From the NCBI GenBank assembly GCA_946885915.1, contig CAMPHF010000013.1, positions 1 to 51,709 on the forward strand: a stretch of DNA of 51,709 nt. The letters run 5' to 3'. The DNA comes from an uncultured Idiomarina sp. Its GTDB lineage: Bacteria > Pseudomonadota > Gammaproteobacteria > Enterobacterales > Alteromonadaceae. Below the pieces are notes generated by a model. That model made no database searches. It saw nothing but the letters and a program-made list of their open reading frames with translations, and had not been told where the DNA came from. Shown piece after piece: positions 11,095-21,303 of this stretch (positions are counted from its first letter, which is position 1; each line of letters begins with the position of its first letter). Made by a program: the position numbers and the translations under genes.

Positions 11095-12396
11095 TTATTC
11101 AACTATTTCGTTCAACCTCGCCATTTGTTGGTTAAATTTGCGCAGGTTTTCATCCAGTGCTTCAAAGCCATTTTTTACTTGAGTGATTTCGGCTTTGCTG
11201 TGTGCAGCATCCTCATTTACCGAGGCAATATTACGCTCAATTTGTTGGATTAAGCTGGCATTGGCTTCGACCACCTTTTCAATCTTGGCGGTAGCTTCGG
11301 TGGTGCGCCCCGCCAGACTTCGAACCTCTCCTGCTACCACCGCAAAACCACGCCCACTGTCACCCGCACGAGCCGCTTCAATGGCCGCATTTAATGCAAG
11401 TAAGTTCGTTTGCGCGGCAATCGCGTTAATGGTAGTCACAATCTCTACAATATTGACAGATTGGGCGCTTAACGCTTCGGATAGCTGTTTGGTTGAGCCG
11501 AGCTGCTCATTTAACGCGCTCGCGGCTTTCACTGAGCTGGTTAACCGCGTTTGAGAATCTTGCGATAACTCGGCAGTTCTGCTGAGTGCGTGGGAGGCCT
11601 CATCAGTCACGCCTTTCACAATACCGACGCGCGCACTAATATCAGTGGCAAATTTAATGACTTTATAAACTTTGCCGCTGGAATTACGGATAGGGTTATA
11701 GGTGGCTTCTAGCCATAGGTTGTCACCACGCTTATTTTTGCGTAGAAAACGGCCACTATAAAATTCGCCACTAGCTAAACGCTCCCAAAAGCTTGGGTTA
11801 TCTTTATAAAAGGCCTCGTGACAAAACATTCGGTGATGCTTACCTGTAATTTCATGTAACTGGTAGCCAACCGCACTGAGAAAGTTTTCGTTAGCGGTCA
11901 CGATAGTGCCATCGGGCTCGAATTCAATCACTGCCATTGAATTGTGCAGCGAATTAATAAGCGCTGATTTATGCTCAAGCTCTAGGTGATGCTCGGTCAC
12001 ATCACAGGCAATCTTCAATACTTTGGTGACTTCACCCTGTTCATTTTTTACCGGAAAATAAGAGGCCTGTAGCCATAATGGCTGGCCTGATTTGGTGCGC
12101 CGCTCTACTTCACCAATGTGCGACTCACCATCGGCCAAGCGACTCCAAAAGCTACGATAAGTGGTACTGTCGACAATATGTTTGGGGCAGAGCATTGAGT
12201 GATGTTTGCCGATCAGCTCAGGTAGCGAATAGCCGACCGCTTGCAAGAACAAAGTATTGGCGTTGGTAATGGTGCCATCTGGCGCAAATTGAATAACCGG
12301 AATGTTGTCGCGAATCGCATGCAGCGCTAACGTATCATCGCTAATGGGAGCAGCTTGAGACGTGGCTGCGGAACGTTTGGACTTGGTAAAGAACAT
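11095..12396 (-). CDS. Soluble PAS-PAS methyl-accepting chemotaxis protein (BdlA-like)
   Basis: This 433-aa chemoreceptor has no membrane span. Two PAS domains (residues ~27-140 and ~147-260, each with a PAC-like end: [11 protein letters not shown] and [11 protein letters not shown]) are followed by a short MCP signalling domain with the conserved hairpin tip ([20 protein letters not shown]). The usual FAVVADEVR is FAVVAGEVR here. The architecture matches BdlA of Pseudomonas aeruginosa, which senses redox or energy cues and affects biofilm dispersal; aerotaxis-type sensing through a PAS-bound haem or flavin is also possible. Cytoplasmic location is predicted. No che genes are adjacent. The ATG has a modest AGGT upstream. 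Confidence 0.85.
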   Translation of the reverse strand: MFFTKSKRSAATSQAAPISDDTLALHAIRDNIPVIQFAPDGTITNANTLFLQAVGYSLPELIGKHHSMLCPKHIVDSTTYRSFWSRLADGESHIGEVERRTKSGQPLWLQASYFPVKNEQGEVTKVLKIACDVTEHHLELEHKSALINSLHNSMAVIEFEPDGTIVTANENFLSAVGYQLHEITGKHHRMFCHEAFYKDNPSFWERLASGEFYSGRFLRKNKRGDNLWLEATYNPIRNSSGKVYKVIKFATDISARVGIVKGVTDEASHALSRTAELSQDSQTRLTSSVKAASALNEQLGSTKQLSEALSAQSVNIVEIVTTINAIAAQTNLLALNAAIEAARAGDSGRGFAVVAGEVRSLAGRTTEATAKIEKVVEANASLIQQIERNIASVNEDAAHSKAEITQVKNGFEALDENLRKFNQQMARLNEIVE

Positions 12397-12601
12397 TGGG
12401 GTGACTACCTACAAGTTATGAACTACACATTTAACTTAGCTCAAAAATTGGACACTGCAAATAACTTGTAAACTGACTAATTTGTAACCAGATATGTTCC
12501 TTTGAATGCGCTAAATATTCCTGACTTTCGTAGTAGCTGCAGGCTAGACTTTATGCGCTCATGAACTGCTATTATTCGAAGCTTCATCAACAAGAGAAAC
12601 A

Positions 12602-13354
12602 ATGACTGAACTACTGCTGCTATTGTTGCTTGCCCATGTGGTGGGTGACTTTTATCTACAACCCCAAGCTTGGATAGACTCGCGCTACCGAGAGAAAATC
12701 CGCTCACTTGGCTTGTTGAAGCATATCGGTGTGCACTTGCTGTTAACCGCACTCGTGTTGTCGGCTGTAAGCTATACCACTATTTCAGCACCTGGGTGGA
12801 GTTGGATAAGTGCCTGGTTAGCGATCGTGCTTAGCCATTATGCGATTGATATTTGGAAGTCGTATCAGCGCGGTGGTTTGCGCTTCTTTCTCATCGACCA
12901 AGTGGCGCACATTGTGGTGCTGGTGGGTGTGAGTGTAGGCATCGCGAGCGTCGGCACTAGCATGTCTGAAGGTTTATCAACGGCAGCTCTGACGTGGTTC
13001 ACAATACCCACTTTCGAACTGAGTGTGGTGCTGGGTTATCTAACCTTGGCGACACCGCTTAACGTGACTATTAGTATGGCGATTGCGGCGCGCTGGCAGC
13101 CATTGCCTTGGACTGCTGGATTGAGTCAGGCGGGTGCTTACACAGGAATAGGCGAGCGTTGGCTGCTATTTAGTCTTGGCTTGTTCGACTATTGGTATCT
13201 GGTTGCCACGCTGGTAGGCGCCAAACTGATAATTTATTCAGCGCGGCGTCCGACCAATGCGCGGCATAAGAAGCAGCAACTGCTGGGCTCGCTCATCAGT
13301 ACAGTGAGCGCTATAGTCGCGGCACTGATGTTTAATCCAAATTCGGCGATATAA
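12602..13354 (+). CDS. DUF3307 family membrane protein
   Basis: This is an inner-membrane protein of 250 aa with about six hydrophobic segments. The N-terminal ~110 residues match the DUF3307 pattern: LLLAHVVGDFYLQPQAW, then KHIGVHLLLTALVL, then LSHYAIDIWKS, then FFLIDQVAHIVVLV. The histidine and aspartate residues in these membrane motifs are typical of the family, whose function is unknown. DUF3307 genes often lie next to SatD-like genes, but none is seen here. Start support is modest (AAGAGA). It is divergent from the BdlA-like chemoreceptor, with about 205 bp between them, so both promoters should be there. Confidence 0.75.
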   Translation: MTELLLLLLLAHVVGDFYLQPQAWIDSRYREKIRSLGLLKHIGVHLLLTALVLSAVSYTTISAPGWSWISAWLAIVLSHYAIDIWKSYQRGGLRFFLIDQVAHIVVLVGVSVGIASVGTSMSEGLSTAALTWFTIPTFELSVVLGYLTLATPLNVTISMAIAARWQPLPWTAGLSQAGAYTGIGERWLLFSLGLFDYWYLVATLVGAKLIIYSARRPTNARHKKQQLLGSLISTVSAIVAALMFNPNSAI

Positions 13355-13454
13355 CAACCACACCACAAGTGGTTACGCTTAAAAATTATGGGGCTGGTTG
13401 AAAATTGCGCATATACTGAGATAACAAACTGTTCTTAGTATATCGAGCGAATTC

Positions 13455-15377
13455 ATGAACTGGACCCTGCAAAGAAGTATTGTGGTCATTGTATTATCGT
13501 TGGTGGCGTTACTAGGTTGGTTACAGTGGCAGTTTATCGTTAAAGGTAACGAGCAAGTGATGCAGCAACAAGTGCTGCAACTGAATAACTACTATTTAGC
13601 GCAGATTGAGCAACGGGTGCAGGAATTCACCCACCATTATGAAGAGTTGCAAACACTTGCAACCAAGCGCTTACCCTCTATTCCTGCGAATGAAAATTGG
13701 CGTTCGAACGCCGAGCAACTGATGTTTGACATCATGCAGAGTTCACCTCAGCTGTATGGGGTTTTTATTGGTACCTCCAGCAACGATTTATTCGGTTTTG
13801 TGCGAATTGATGACGGCACTTTCGACTACATGGTGGTAGAAGGTGATGATCCCAGCGCGACTATTCGGTTTATTGAAGCACAGAGTGCATCGTCGCGCGG
13901 TTCCGAGCGCCTGAATGCGGCTGGCTTTATGGTTACTCAGCGCTCTTGGTTTCAAGCGGGCTTAACCGCAACGACACCACAGTGGTCTGCGCCCTTTCAA
14001 TATTATGCTTTTCAAGTCATGGCAATACCGCTGAATAGTCGAATTGCCCACCCAAAACCCGGTGTTGAGGCAGTGTTATCGTTCAATTTATATGACTCCC
14101 AATTACGTAATGAGCTGGTTCGATTAAAAGCGGGGTTCCCCGGTGAGCTGCTTGTGCTAGATGAGCAGCAGAACCTATTGGCGGCCTCCTCTACTAATAT
14201 TGCGGAACTTTGCGCAGTCGCATCGGCCTGCTTTCAACCGCTGAGTGATCAAGCTGTTATTAATGGTAAGACCTTCCAACTCGCCCGCGGCAACATTCAA
14301 ATTGGTGACGTTGTTAACTGGCAATTGGTGGGCATTGTCGATCCGCAGCAGGCCATGGCGGCAACTCAGCGCACGCTCGAAACTAGTTTTTATTTGGTTA
14401 TTGCCTCGTTGCTCATAGTGGCTTTGGTGTTTTTACTGATCACTAGACAACTACTGATGCCGTTGCGGCGTATGAGCCACTATTTAAATGCTATTTGGCG
14501 CGATCATCCAGGCGAGACCATCATTCCCCCACCAACCATGACCAATGGTTTAAAAACCGCCGAAGTGACGGCGATTCAAGCGGCCGTGAGCAGTTTAACC
14601 AATCGCATGAATCAATACTTACATGAACGGCAAAACTTATATTCCACTATTGATGAGCAAAGTGAGCTTATTCGGGAACTTGCGCTTATTCCACAAAGCA
14701 CTGAAACCGCCTTTGCGCGAACCGATAAGCAAGCGCGGGTCACCTGGGTAAACCGTGCTTTTGAACGGCTTCTGCGTACTGATGCGTCACACTTAATTGG
14801 GCGCCCAATTACCGAATTGTTGGCGCTTGGCGCTGCTGAGTTGACTATTTATCAGAGTTTGCAGACTAAAGCGTTGCTTGGGCAGCTGTCGTCCGATGAG
14901 GTGAGTTGGTGTCAACAAGGTGAACAGTGGTTAGCCATGAGTGTTGATCCGATCGCCGCGGAAAATAGCGATGAGACCTTGGCGCTGTTACACGTGATCC
15001 GTGATATTTCAGAAACTAAGCGTTATGAACGAGAGTTAGAGCTGTGGCACGAAGTTTATCATCATGCCCAATGGGGGTTGATGATCACCACCGGAACTGA
15101 GCCTGTGTTACAGCGCGTAAACCCTTATATTTGCAAGCTGTTAGGCTATCAGGCTAGTGAATTAGAGCAGCAGCACTTGCGGCGCTATCTAGACGAGCAA
15201 ACGGTGGCAAATATTGAGCCAATTATTGCCCGAGTTAGTCGCGGTGAGACATACACCTATGATGGTGCATTGCGGCATAAAGAAGGCCATTGGGTGGCGG
15301 TTCGGGTAATCGTCGATGGTGTATTTGATGCTGATGGCAACATCGTTTATCGTGTCGGTCACGTGCAAGCATTGTAG
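13455..15377 (+). CDS. Membrane PAS sensor protein lacking an output domain
   Basis: This 640-aa protein has an N-terminal membrane anchor (IVVIVLSLVALLGWLQWQFI), a periplasmic region of ~290 residues that resembles a Cache-type sensor (residues ~30-310), a second span (~312-335, FYLVIASLLIVALVFLLITR), a HAMP-like linker, a short coiled coil, and two PAS domains (~425-540, ending in IRDISETKRYERELE, and ~545-638). It ends within or directly after the second PAC motif (VYRVGHVQAL) with no GGDEF, EAL, histidine kinase or MCP domain. Family members with this layout usually carry such an output. The stop is followed 11 bp later by chrA, so a truncated or regulatory-only sensor is likely. Ligand and partner are unknown. 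GAG lies before the ATG. Confidence 0.7.
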   Translation: MNWTLQRSIVVIVLSLVALLGWLQWQFIVKGNEQVMQQQVLQLNNYYLAQIEQRVQEFTHHYEELQTLATKRLPSIPANENWRSNAEQLMFDIMQSSPQLYGVFIGTSSNDLFGFVRIDDGTFDYMVVEGDDPSATIRFIEAQSASSRGSERLNAAGFMVTQRSWFQAGLTATTPQWSAPFQYYAFQVMAIPLNSRIAHPKPGVEAVLSFNLYDSQLRNELVRLKAGFPGELLVLDEQQNLLAASSTNIAELCAVASACFQPLSDQAVINGKTFQLARGNIQIGDVVNWQLVGIVDPQQAMAATQRTLETSFYLVIASLLIVALVFLLITRQLLMPLRRMSHYLNAIWRDHPGETIIPPPTMTNGLKTAEVTAIQAAVSSLTNRMNQYLHERQNLYSTIDEQSELIRELALIPQSTETAFARTDKQARVTWVNRAFERLLRTDASHLIGRPITELLALGAAELTIYQSLQTKALLGQLSSDEVSWCQQGEQWLAMSVDPIAAENSDETLALLHVIRDISETKRYERELELWHEVYHHAQWGLMITTGTEPVLQRVNPYICKLLGYQASELEQQHLRRYLDEQTVANIEPIIARVSRGETYTYDGALRHKEGHWVAVRVIVDGVFDADGNIVYRVGHVQAL

Positions 15378-15388
15378 GACGCGTTGTC

Positions 15389-16576
15389 ATGTCCCGTAGC
15401 CTCGAAGTCTTTCTTATTTTTTTACGCTTGGGCTGCACCAGCTTCGGTGGCCCGGTGGCTCACTTAGGATATTTTCGCGACGAATTTGTCAGCAAGCGCA
15501 ATTGGTTAGATGAAACCGCTTATGCTGATTTAGTCGCGCTTTGTCAGTTCCTTCCTGGCCCAGCCAGTAGCCAAGTTGGCTTAGCGCTGGGTTACCAACG
15601 CGGCGGTTATGCCGGTTCATTAGCCGCATGGTTAGGCTTTACTTTACCTTCGGCACTTGCGCTAATTGCCTTTGCTTATGGGGTAATGGAATACGCGAAC
15701 AGCATGACCAGTGGTGTATTAAGCGGGCTAAAATTAGTGGCGCTTGCGGTGGTTGCACAAGCGGTGTGGGGCATGGGTAAAAGCTTATGTACCGACGCCG
15801 CGCGGATCACCTTTATGCTAATTGCCACGGTGGCCATGCTGCTATTCAGTAGTTTGTGGATGCAGTTTGCGATTATTGTGGTGGCCGCTGTGGTCGGCGC
15901 GGTGTATTTCAAACCCTCGCTAGCTGCTTCAACGCCCACCCCAGTGCCAACCCAGCGCGGCACCAAACGGCGCGCCAGCTTATGGCTACTGGCATTTGCC
16001 TTACTGCTGGTGGGGCTGCCGTTAGCTGCTAATCATCATGCTGTGTCGGCAGACTGGTTAGCGATTGTTGATACCTACTTCCGCACCGGTTCACTAGTAT
16101 TTGGCGGCGGTCACGTGGTGTTACCCATGCTAGAAGCTGAAGTGGTGCCTGCTGGCTGGGTAAATGAGGATGTTTTTCTCGCCGGTTATGGTGCTGCACA
16201 AGCCGTACCGGGGCCGTTATTTACCTTTGCAGCCTTTCTTGGCGCGGCCGGAGAAACTTCTACAACCGGCTGGCACGGCGGATTAGTGGCCGTTGTGGCT
16301 ATTTTTATTCCGTCGTTTTTATTGGTTTTCGGTACGTTGCCCATATGGCAACAATTGCGCCAGCAAACACGTATTCGAGCTGCATTAAATGGCGTCAATG
16401 CCGCCGTCGTTGGCTTATTACTGGCAGCACTCTATGACCCTATTTTCACCCGCGCAATTCACGATAGCTTTGATGTTGCCGTCGCACTTACCGCCTTCGT
16501 CGCACTAATGTACTGGCGTTGCCCAGCTTGGCTCGCGGTTATTTTAGGCGGCCTATTTGGGGCGCTATTTTTATAA
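15389..16576 (+). CDS. chrA: Chromate transporter ChrA
   Basis: ChrA exports chromate (or sulfate-like oxyanions) across the inner membrane. The 395-aa protein is of the long-chain type with two homologous halves. Signature motifs are visible in the first half (FLRLGCTSFGGPVAHLGYF, LCQFLPGPASSQVGLALG) and in the second (FRTGSLVFGGGHVVLPML, GYGAAQAVPGPLFTFAAFLG). About ten hydrophobic segments are present. The two halves are joined by a polar, Pro/Thr-rich linker near residue 185. It starts 11 bp after the orphan PAS sensor, suggesting co-transcription, although no functional link is known. No chrB regulator is adjacent. Confidence 0.92.
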   Translation: MSRSLEVFLIFLRLGCTSFGGPVAHLGYFRDEFVSKRNWLDETAYADLVALCQFLPGPASSQVGLALGYQRGGYAGSLAAWLGFTLPSALALIAFAYGVMEYANSMTSGVLSGLKLVALAVVAQAVWGMGKSLCTDAARITFMLIATVAMLLFSSLWMQFAIIVVAAVVGAVYFKPSLAASTPTPVPTQRGTKRRASLWLLAFALLLVGLPLAANHHAVSADWLAIVDTYFRTGSLVFGGGHVVLPMLEAEVVPAGWVNEDVFLAGYGAAQAVPGPLFTFAAFLGAAGETSTTGWHGGLVAVVAIFIPSFLLVFGTLPIWQQLRQQTRIRAALNGVNAAVVGLLLAALYDPIFTRAIHDSFDVAVALTAFVALMYWRCPAWLAVILGGLFGALFL

Positions 16577-16671
16577 AAATATTAGCTTAACGGCGCAGAA
16601 TAGCTTAACTTGTACGCTATTGACTGAACGCATTTTTCAGCATGCATATTCATGACTGATAAGGATTAATT

Positions 16672-17298
16672 TTGTTGGCATTCGCTCGCATTAGTGCAGT
16701 GTTATATACCCTCTGGGTAATCGGCTATATGGTTTTAGGCGCACAACAAGTGCCTGATTACTCGCACACCAGCCAGTTTATTAGTGAATTGAACGCCGGC
16801 GGCGGCATGCAAGCCGAGAGTTTTACTTTGTATGGCTTGTTTCCGATGGCGTTCTGGTTTTGCTGTTTTTGGCTTGCGGCATATAGCAAATTGCCGTTAC
16901 AAGGCTCTGCGCGCTTAGGTTATTGGCTATTACTTGCGCAGCCAGCTGCTTATATTATGGCGGGCGTATTTCCCTGTGATTTAGGTTGTCCAGCAGAGGG
17001 TGGCTCAGCTAACAATCAAACCCATATGTTACTGGGCACGGTATTTTACTTAGTTGGTATTTTGAGCTTCTTTTTACTGTCTAGTGCCGCCCGGTTGGGT
17101 CAGGGCAAAGGCTGGTTCGCGGTTATCGGTTTGGTGTGGTTGGTGGGTATGATCATGCTAGGCATTGATAGCTTGGCGGATATTCGCGGCGCGGTGCAAC
17201 GAATTATGGAAGCCGGACTCGTATGGGCTGTATTAATGCTGGCGTTCAAATTTAGCAGTCAACAACAACGTGGTTTAAAGCTTTTCCACCGCGGTTAG
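16672..17298 (+). CDS. DUF998 family membrane protein, TTG start
   Basis: This 208-aa integral membrane protein has about six hydrophobic segments and the DUF998 pattern: PDYSHTSQFISELNAGGG after the first span, and YIMAGVFPCDLGCPAEGGS in the middle, with two closely spaced cysteines. The family function is unknown; some relatives are linked to membrane-lipid or rhomboid-like roles, which I do not claim here. The start is TTG at 16672, supported by AAGGA at 16661-16665; in-frame ATGs further upstream run into a stop codon. The stop codon overlaps the stop of the convergent ChaC-like gene by two bases. Confidence 0.75.
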   Translation: MLAFARISAVLYTLWVIGYMVLGAQQVPDYSHTSQFISELNAGGGMQAESFTLYGLFPMAFWFCCFWLAAYSKLPLQGSARLGYWLLLAQPAAYIMAGVFPCDLGCPAEGGSANNQTHMLLGTVFYLVGILSFFLLSSAARLGQGKGWFAVIGLVWLVGMIMLGIDSLADIRGAVQRIMEAGLVWAVLMLAFKFSSQQQRGLKLFHRG

Positions 17299-18089
17299 GG
17301 TTTGTCTTGATCGTCGGTATCTGCCGGCGTATCCGCTAGGGAGCCAATGCAAAATTTGCATTCTCCCGCCGCGGGCGCGGAACTCTCAACATATCTCAAT
17401 TTGTGGTTCGCCCGCTGCCGATTACTCGACACTTGATAGATACGCTCTCGAGTGGCTGGTGCAGGTGTATCTTCGCCAAAAGCTCGCACAGCGTCGGCGA
17501 GTGCAAAAATATGTTGATCGTATTCCAGCGCTGGCCCTCCCAGCTCTCGCAAAGCATCATCTAGGCGAAGTAAATACTCACTATTAGCGCCGCTCGGGCC
17601 GTGTGAGTTGGCAATATGCTGGGCTAACTCAGGCAATGGTGCGGGGCCTAAAAACGCTTCATTTTCTGGGCTTGCCACATACACTAACCCTTCGGCAGTA
17701 GTCTCAGCAGCATTCTCAGCCGCGCTATTATTTGCATTGTGGTTTACATCAGGCAGCCAATGTAGCGGCGTAAAAAACCGTAAATAGCCGTTTTTTTCGC
17801 GATGATCGAGGTGCTCAAATACATCGGGTGTGACGGCGTAGGCCATCCCCACACAAATAGCGCCGGGCGTTTTAATTAGCGTAAGCACGCGGCCAGGCGC
17901 ATCAGGTGTGCCGCGATGGTCGTGTGAGCCTTGCCAAAATTGACGTTGCCAACCTTCAATATAGGCCGGACGCTTCTCAAGATAGGGAAAATCAACCTTA
18001 TAAATGAGTGAGCCATAACCAAATAGCCATACTCGCTCAAGATGATCGAGCGCTTGTTGTTGGTTAAGTGCAATGGTGTTGTGCGACAT
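17295..18089 (-). CDS. ChaC-like gamma-glutamylcyclotransferase
   Basis: The 264-aa product has the ChaC fold: VWLFGYGSLIYKVDFPY (substrate-binding loop) at residues ~20-36, then ERRP-like EKRPAYIEGW, FWQGSHDHRGTPDAPGRVLTL, and the catalytic glutamate in LDHREKNGY. ChaC enzymes cleave glutathione to 5-oxoproline and Cys-Gly in the cytosol. An insertion of Asn/Ala-rich sequence (about residues 113-130) is unusual. The C-terminus has a CKFC motif, which could bind metal or be redox-active. It lies 13 bp after yjdM in the same direction, so the two are probably co-transcribed. The ribosome binding site is weak, suggesting coupled translation. Confidence 0.8.
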   Translation of the reverse strand: MSHNTIALNQQQALDHLERVWLFGYGSLIYKVDFPYLEKRPAYIEGWQRQFWQGSHDHRGTPDAPGRVLTLIKTPGAICVGMAYAVTPDVFEHLDHREKNGYLRFFTPLHWLPDVNHNANNSAAENAAETTAEGLVYVASPENEAFLGPAPLPELAQHIANSHGPSGANSEYLLRLDDALRELGGPALEYDQHIFALADAVRAFGEDTPAPATRERIYQVSSNRQRANHKLRYVESSAPAAGECKFCIGSLADTPADTDDQDKP

Positions 18090-18102
18090 AAGCGGTTACC
18101 AC

Positions 18103-18441
18103 TTAGGCTTTTTTGACAAACTCTGATTTTAACTTCATCGCCCCAATGCCATCAATTTTACAATCGATGTCGTGGTCACCCCCTACTAAGCGGATATTCT
18201 TTACCTTAGTGCCCACTTTGACCACTAACGACGAGCCTTTCACTTTCAAATCTTTAATCACGGTAACGGTATCGCCATCTTGCAGTGGGTTACCGTTCGC
18301 GTCACGAATACCCGGCGCCGAGTCATTTGCATCGAAGCTGGTCCATTCATGAGTGCATTCCGGGCAAATAAATAATTCGCCATCAGCATAACCATATTCA
18401 GATTGGCATTGCGGGCAAATAATGGGGCTAGCGGCGCTCAT
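18103..18441 (-). CDS. yjdM: YjdM (PhnA-like) zinc-ribbon protein
   Basis: This small cytoplasmic protein (112 aa) has an N-terminal zinc ribbon (CPQC at residues 9-12 and CPEC at residues 26-29) followed by an SH3-like beta domain ([39 protein letters not shown]). The family was once called PhnA, from its proximity to the phn operon in E. coli, but no phosphonate gene is nearby and the role remains unknown. Length is the usual one. AAAGGA precedes the ATG. It leads a probable two-gene operon with the ChaC-like enzyme. Confidence 0.9.
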   Translation of the reverse strand: MSAASPIICPQCQSEYGYADGELFICPECTHEWTSFDANDSAPGIRDANGNPLQDGDTVTVIKDLKVKGSSLVVKVGTKVKNIRLVGGDHDIDCKIDGIGAMKLKSEFVKKA

Positions 18442-18503
18442 AGGTTTCCTTTACAGCATTTGGGTTCAATTAAAGCGAAACATAAGCGCCGAGCATAGCA
18501 GAT

Positions 18504-20612
18504 TTAAGCGTATTCTTCTTTGTAGTTAGGTAGTAGTTCATCGTCGTCAAATTCATTGTCACGCTTGCTAACAAAGGATCTTTGCTTAAGTTGTTGACGT
18601 GCTGTCGACAATGCATGGTTAGGTTCCGATCTGAGATCGTTGACCTGTTGCCCACTGCGTTCGAATTTAAACTTACCCACAAGCGCTTTCAAATCTCCGG
18701 CTAGCGATGCTAACTCATGACTCGCTGATGAGGTTTGCACCGAAGCTGCGGCAGCTTGCTCGGCCACATCGCGAATGTTTAAGACGCTAGTGTTGATGTC
18801 CTCGGCGACTTTGCTTTGCTCTTCCGCCGCTGTCGCGATTTGTGCGTTCATTTCCTGAATGGAGCTCACCGATGCGGTAATTTGTTGTAAGGCTGCCCCT
18901 GCTTGTTTGGCGACTTCAACGGTTTGATCGGTCAGCTTAATACTGCTTTCCATGGTCACCACCGCCGATTGTGCCCCTTTTTGCAGCGAGTCAATTAAAC
19001 TCTCGATTTGTTGCGTTGACTCTTGGGTGCGTTGGGCTAGGTTGCGCACTTCGTCGGCGACCACCGAAAAGCCTCTGCCACTTTCACCCGCCCGAGCTGC
19101 CTCTATGGCGGCGTTGAGTGCCAACAAGTTGGTCTGTTCGGCAATGCCGGAAATCACGTCTAGGACAGTACCAATGTTTTCGGTGCTCACGCGTAACTCG
19201 CCAACGCGGGCACTGGTGGCGCGAATTTCGCTCTCCAGATTCTCAACTTGGTCAATGGTATTACTTACCACTGAATAGCCATTTTTCGCATGAGTGTCAG
19301 ATTCGCCCGCGGCATTAGCGGCAGATTCTGCGTTGCGCGCGACTTCAAGTACGGTTGCCGACATCTCGTTCATCGCGGTTGCGACCTGATCGGTATCAGC
19401 TTGTTGTTGTCTTACGCCATTTGCGGTTTCTTCGGTCACGGCCGAAAGCTCTTCCGAAGCAGCTGCAATCTGCTCAATGCTTTGGGTGAGTTCGCGCATG
19501 AGTTTTCGAAGATTACGGGTCATCCGCCCCATGGCTTGCATGAGTTTGCCCAACTCGTCTTTGCGGTTGGAGTCCATTTCGACCGTTAAGTCACCACTAG
19601 CGACTGTATTCGCAACAGCAACAGCTTCGTTGAGCGGACGTACAATTAGTCGAGTGGTAACGACAGCAGCACCTATACCAAGTGCAAACGCCGCTAAGCT
19701 AAATGCCCAAATAATCATTTCTACTTCAGCTTCAGCCGTCGCAATTTCGGCGCGTTGGCCGGCAAGTACGGTGTCAACATTAGCCATCAAATCACGAGCA
19801 GCGCTGGTCATGTTAGATTCAGTCGTGGTGGCTGCTGCACTAATATCTACATAGCGCTCAAGCGAGCGGGCATAGGCGGCTACATCATCAATGCTAGCCT
19901 GCAGGTTTTGGCGGTCGTTGGTATCGTTGGTGGTGCTGAGTAGTGCTTGTTGAATTTGTTGCACTTGCGCCAGTGCTGCTTCAATTCGACGATAATTTTC
20001 GTCTGTAGGCTGAGCGGTATAGGTGCGTTCTAAACGGCGTAACTCCAGCATCGCTGCACCCAAATCACTCGCTTGCGCTGAGCGCGCCAAAGCCCGAATA
20101 CTTTGTCCATCGCCGCTGGCCTGTATCAACTGCTCTAGTTGCTGGCGATATCCAGCCTCGGCATCCCGAATCGCATTAACCGCGGTGCGCGAACGTTGTT
20201 CCATGGTGTCTCGCAGTTGGGCTTGTTCGGCAGTTTGTTGTGCTAATTCAGATAAGCCTGTTTGATAAATTTCCGCTGAGCTTTCAACTTGCTGTAATGC
20301 GGTGACTGTGGCGGGTGTGGAGAAATCTTGCCGGAGCATGCTCGCGCGGTCCGCAATGCGCTCAGCTAGATTCTTGGCGTTGCTGTACGCCTCGGTATCG
20401 CCCCGAATAATAAAGTTTTTTTCGTCCTGACGCGCTTGCATCGCGTTGTCGCTTAAGCGGGCGACATCCTCAAGTTTGGCCATGCGCTCTGCTAATAAAC
20501 CAAAACTATTAAAACTACTGATTGAAACGACCGCGAGCGCGGTTAACACAATGCCAAATCCTAACGCTAATTTTTTCCACACTGCTAAATCTTCTAAAAA
20601 ATTGATTTTCAT
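18504..20612 (-). CDS. Methyl-accepting chemotaxis protein with HBM-type sensor domain
   Basis: This 702-aa transmembrane chemoreceptor has a first span (residues ~13-33), a periplasmic all-helical region of ~270 residues with the DEKNFI motif characteristic of the helical bimodular (HBM) domain, a second span (~303-325), a HAMP domain, and an MCP signalling domain with the tip [20 protein letters not shown] and [18 protein letters not shown] receptors in Pseudomonas bind organic acids; the ligand here is unknown. After the signalling domain is a ~50-residue polar extension ending [12 protein letters not shown], possibly a flexible tether for adaptation enzymes, though the classical NWETF pentapeptide is absent. 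The start lies opposite the DUF4442 gene with ~217 bp between. Confidence 0.9.
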   Translation of the reverse strand: MKINFLEDLAVWKKLALGFGIVLTALAVVSISSFNSFGLLAERMAKLEDVARLSDNAMQARQDEKNFIIRGDTEAYSNAKNLAERIADRASMLRQDFSTPATVTALQQVESSAEIYQTGLSELAQQTAEQAQLRDTMEQRSRTAVNAIRDAEAGYRQQLEQLIQASGDGQSIRALARSAQASDLGAAMLELRRLERTYTAQPTDENYRRIEAALAQVQQIQQALLSTTNDTNDRQNLQASIDDVAAYARSLERYVDISAAATTTESNMTSAARDLMANVDTVLAGQRAEIATAEAEVEMIIWAFSLAAFALGIGAAVVTTRLIVRPLNEAVAVANTVASGDLTVEMDSNRKDELGKLMQAMGRMTRNLRKLMRELTQSIEQIAAASEELSAVTEETANGVRQQQADTDQVATAMNEMSATVLEVARNAESAANAAGESDTHAKNGYSVVSNTIDQVENLESEIRATSARVGELRVSTENIGTVLDVISGIAEQTNLLALNAAIEAARAGESGRGFSVVADEVRNLAQRTQESTQQIESLIDSLQKGAQSAVVTMESSIKLTDQTVEVAKQAGAALQQITASVSSIQEMNAQIATAAEEQSKVAEDINTSVLNIRDVAEQAAAASVQTSSASHELASLAGDLKALVGKFKFERSGQQVNDLRSEPNHALSTARQQLKQRSFVSKRDNEFDDDELLPNYKEEYA

Positions 20613-20829
20613 GTGTTTTATCCAGAAATGGGTCCGTAAAACGGTATAGGTAACCTTAGTCTTATATCTAAATAATTCAATAGAAGTTTGCTTATTATTC
20701 CAATATTTAGAAAAATGTTAAGGCGACAGCAGATGTCGCTTGTCGCAAGGTCACTAGAAATGGGCTATAGTGATTTTTTATCTATCTGGTCGGATGAGTG
20801 AATTTTTTGTGACAACATAGGAAAATACG

Positions 20830-21303
20830 ATGACTGAAGACAATTATTTACTGGCGCTGTATGCCAAAACGCTAAAATTGCCAGCGGGGAAATGGCTATT
20901 TTCGAGAATGTTCGCCAGTAAAGCACCTTACTTCAAAACCATCCGGCCAACGATTGAGGCATTACGCGCAAATTATTGTGAGTTAACCTTCAAAAAGCGC
21001 AAGGCGGTGCAAAACCATATTGGTACGGTACATGCGATTGCGCTTTGTAATGGCCTAGAAATGGCTATGGGGGCGCTGGCCGAGGCATCAATTCCCAAGG
21101 GTTGGCGCTGGATCCCCAAGCATATGGAGGTGCGCTACACGGCCAAGGCCAATAGCGATATTAAAGTAGTGGCAAGCATTGCTCCGGAGTTATGGCAACT
21201 TGGTGATGTACCAGTGTCGGTGCAGGCGTTTCGTACCGATGGCGAGATGGTCATCGATGGCACTATTTACATTTATGTGTCAGCGCGACCATCACGTGGA
21301 TAA
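20830..21303 (+). CDS. DUF4442 hotdog-fold protein (possible thioesterase)
   Basis: This 157-aa cytoplasmic protein fits the DUF4442 hotdog family, related to PaaI-type acyl-CoA thioesterases. The core helix HIGTVHAIALCNGLEMAMGAL (residues ~62-82) is followed by the strand pattern IPKHMEVRYTAKA. The usual thioesterase acid is not obvious; the glutamate in NGLEMAMG is a candidate catalytic residue. Substrate is unknown. AGGA lies nine bases before the ATG. Its stop abuts the stop of the convergent GGDEF/EAL gene without any gap. Confidence 0.8.
   Translation: MTEDNYLLALYAKTLKLPAGKWLFSRMFASKAPYFKTIRPTIEALRANYCELTFKKRKAVQNHIGTVHAIALCNGLEMAMGALAEASIPKGWRWIPKHMEVRYTAKANSDIKVVASIAPELWQLGDVPVSVQAFRTDGEMVIDGTIYIYVSARPSRG

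Noticed and set aside
13604..14060. Possibility that the orphan PAS sensor is a pseudogene
   Set aside because: The reading frame is intact over 640 codons with good domain order; loss of the output domain alone does not show decay.
20721..20741. Hairpin GCGACA/TGTCGC upstream of the DUF4442 gene as terminator
   Set aside because: No T-run follows, and no transcript is known to end there; the two flanking genes are divergent.
20613..20829. Sigma-28 (flagellar) promoter for the chemoreceptor at 18504
   Set aside because: I looked for TAAA-N15-GCCGATAA-like elements on the minus strand and found no convincing match.
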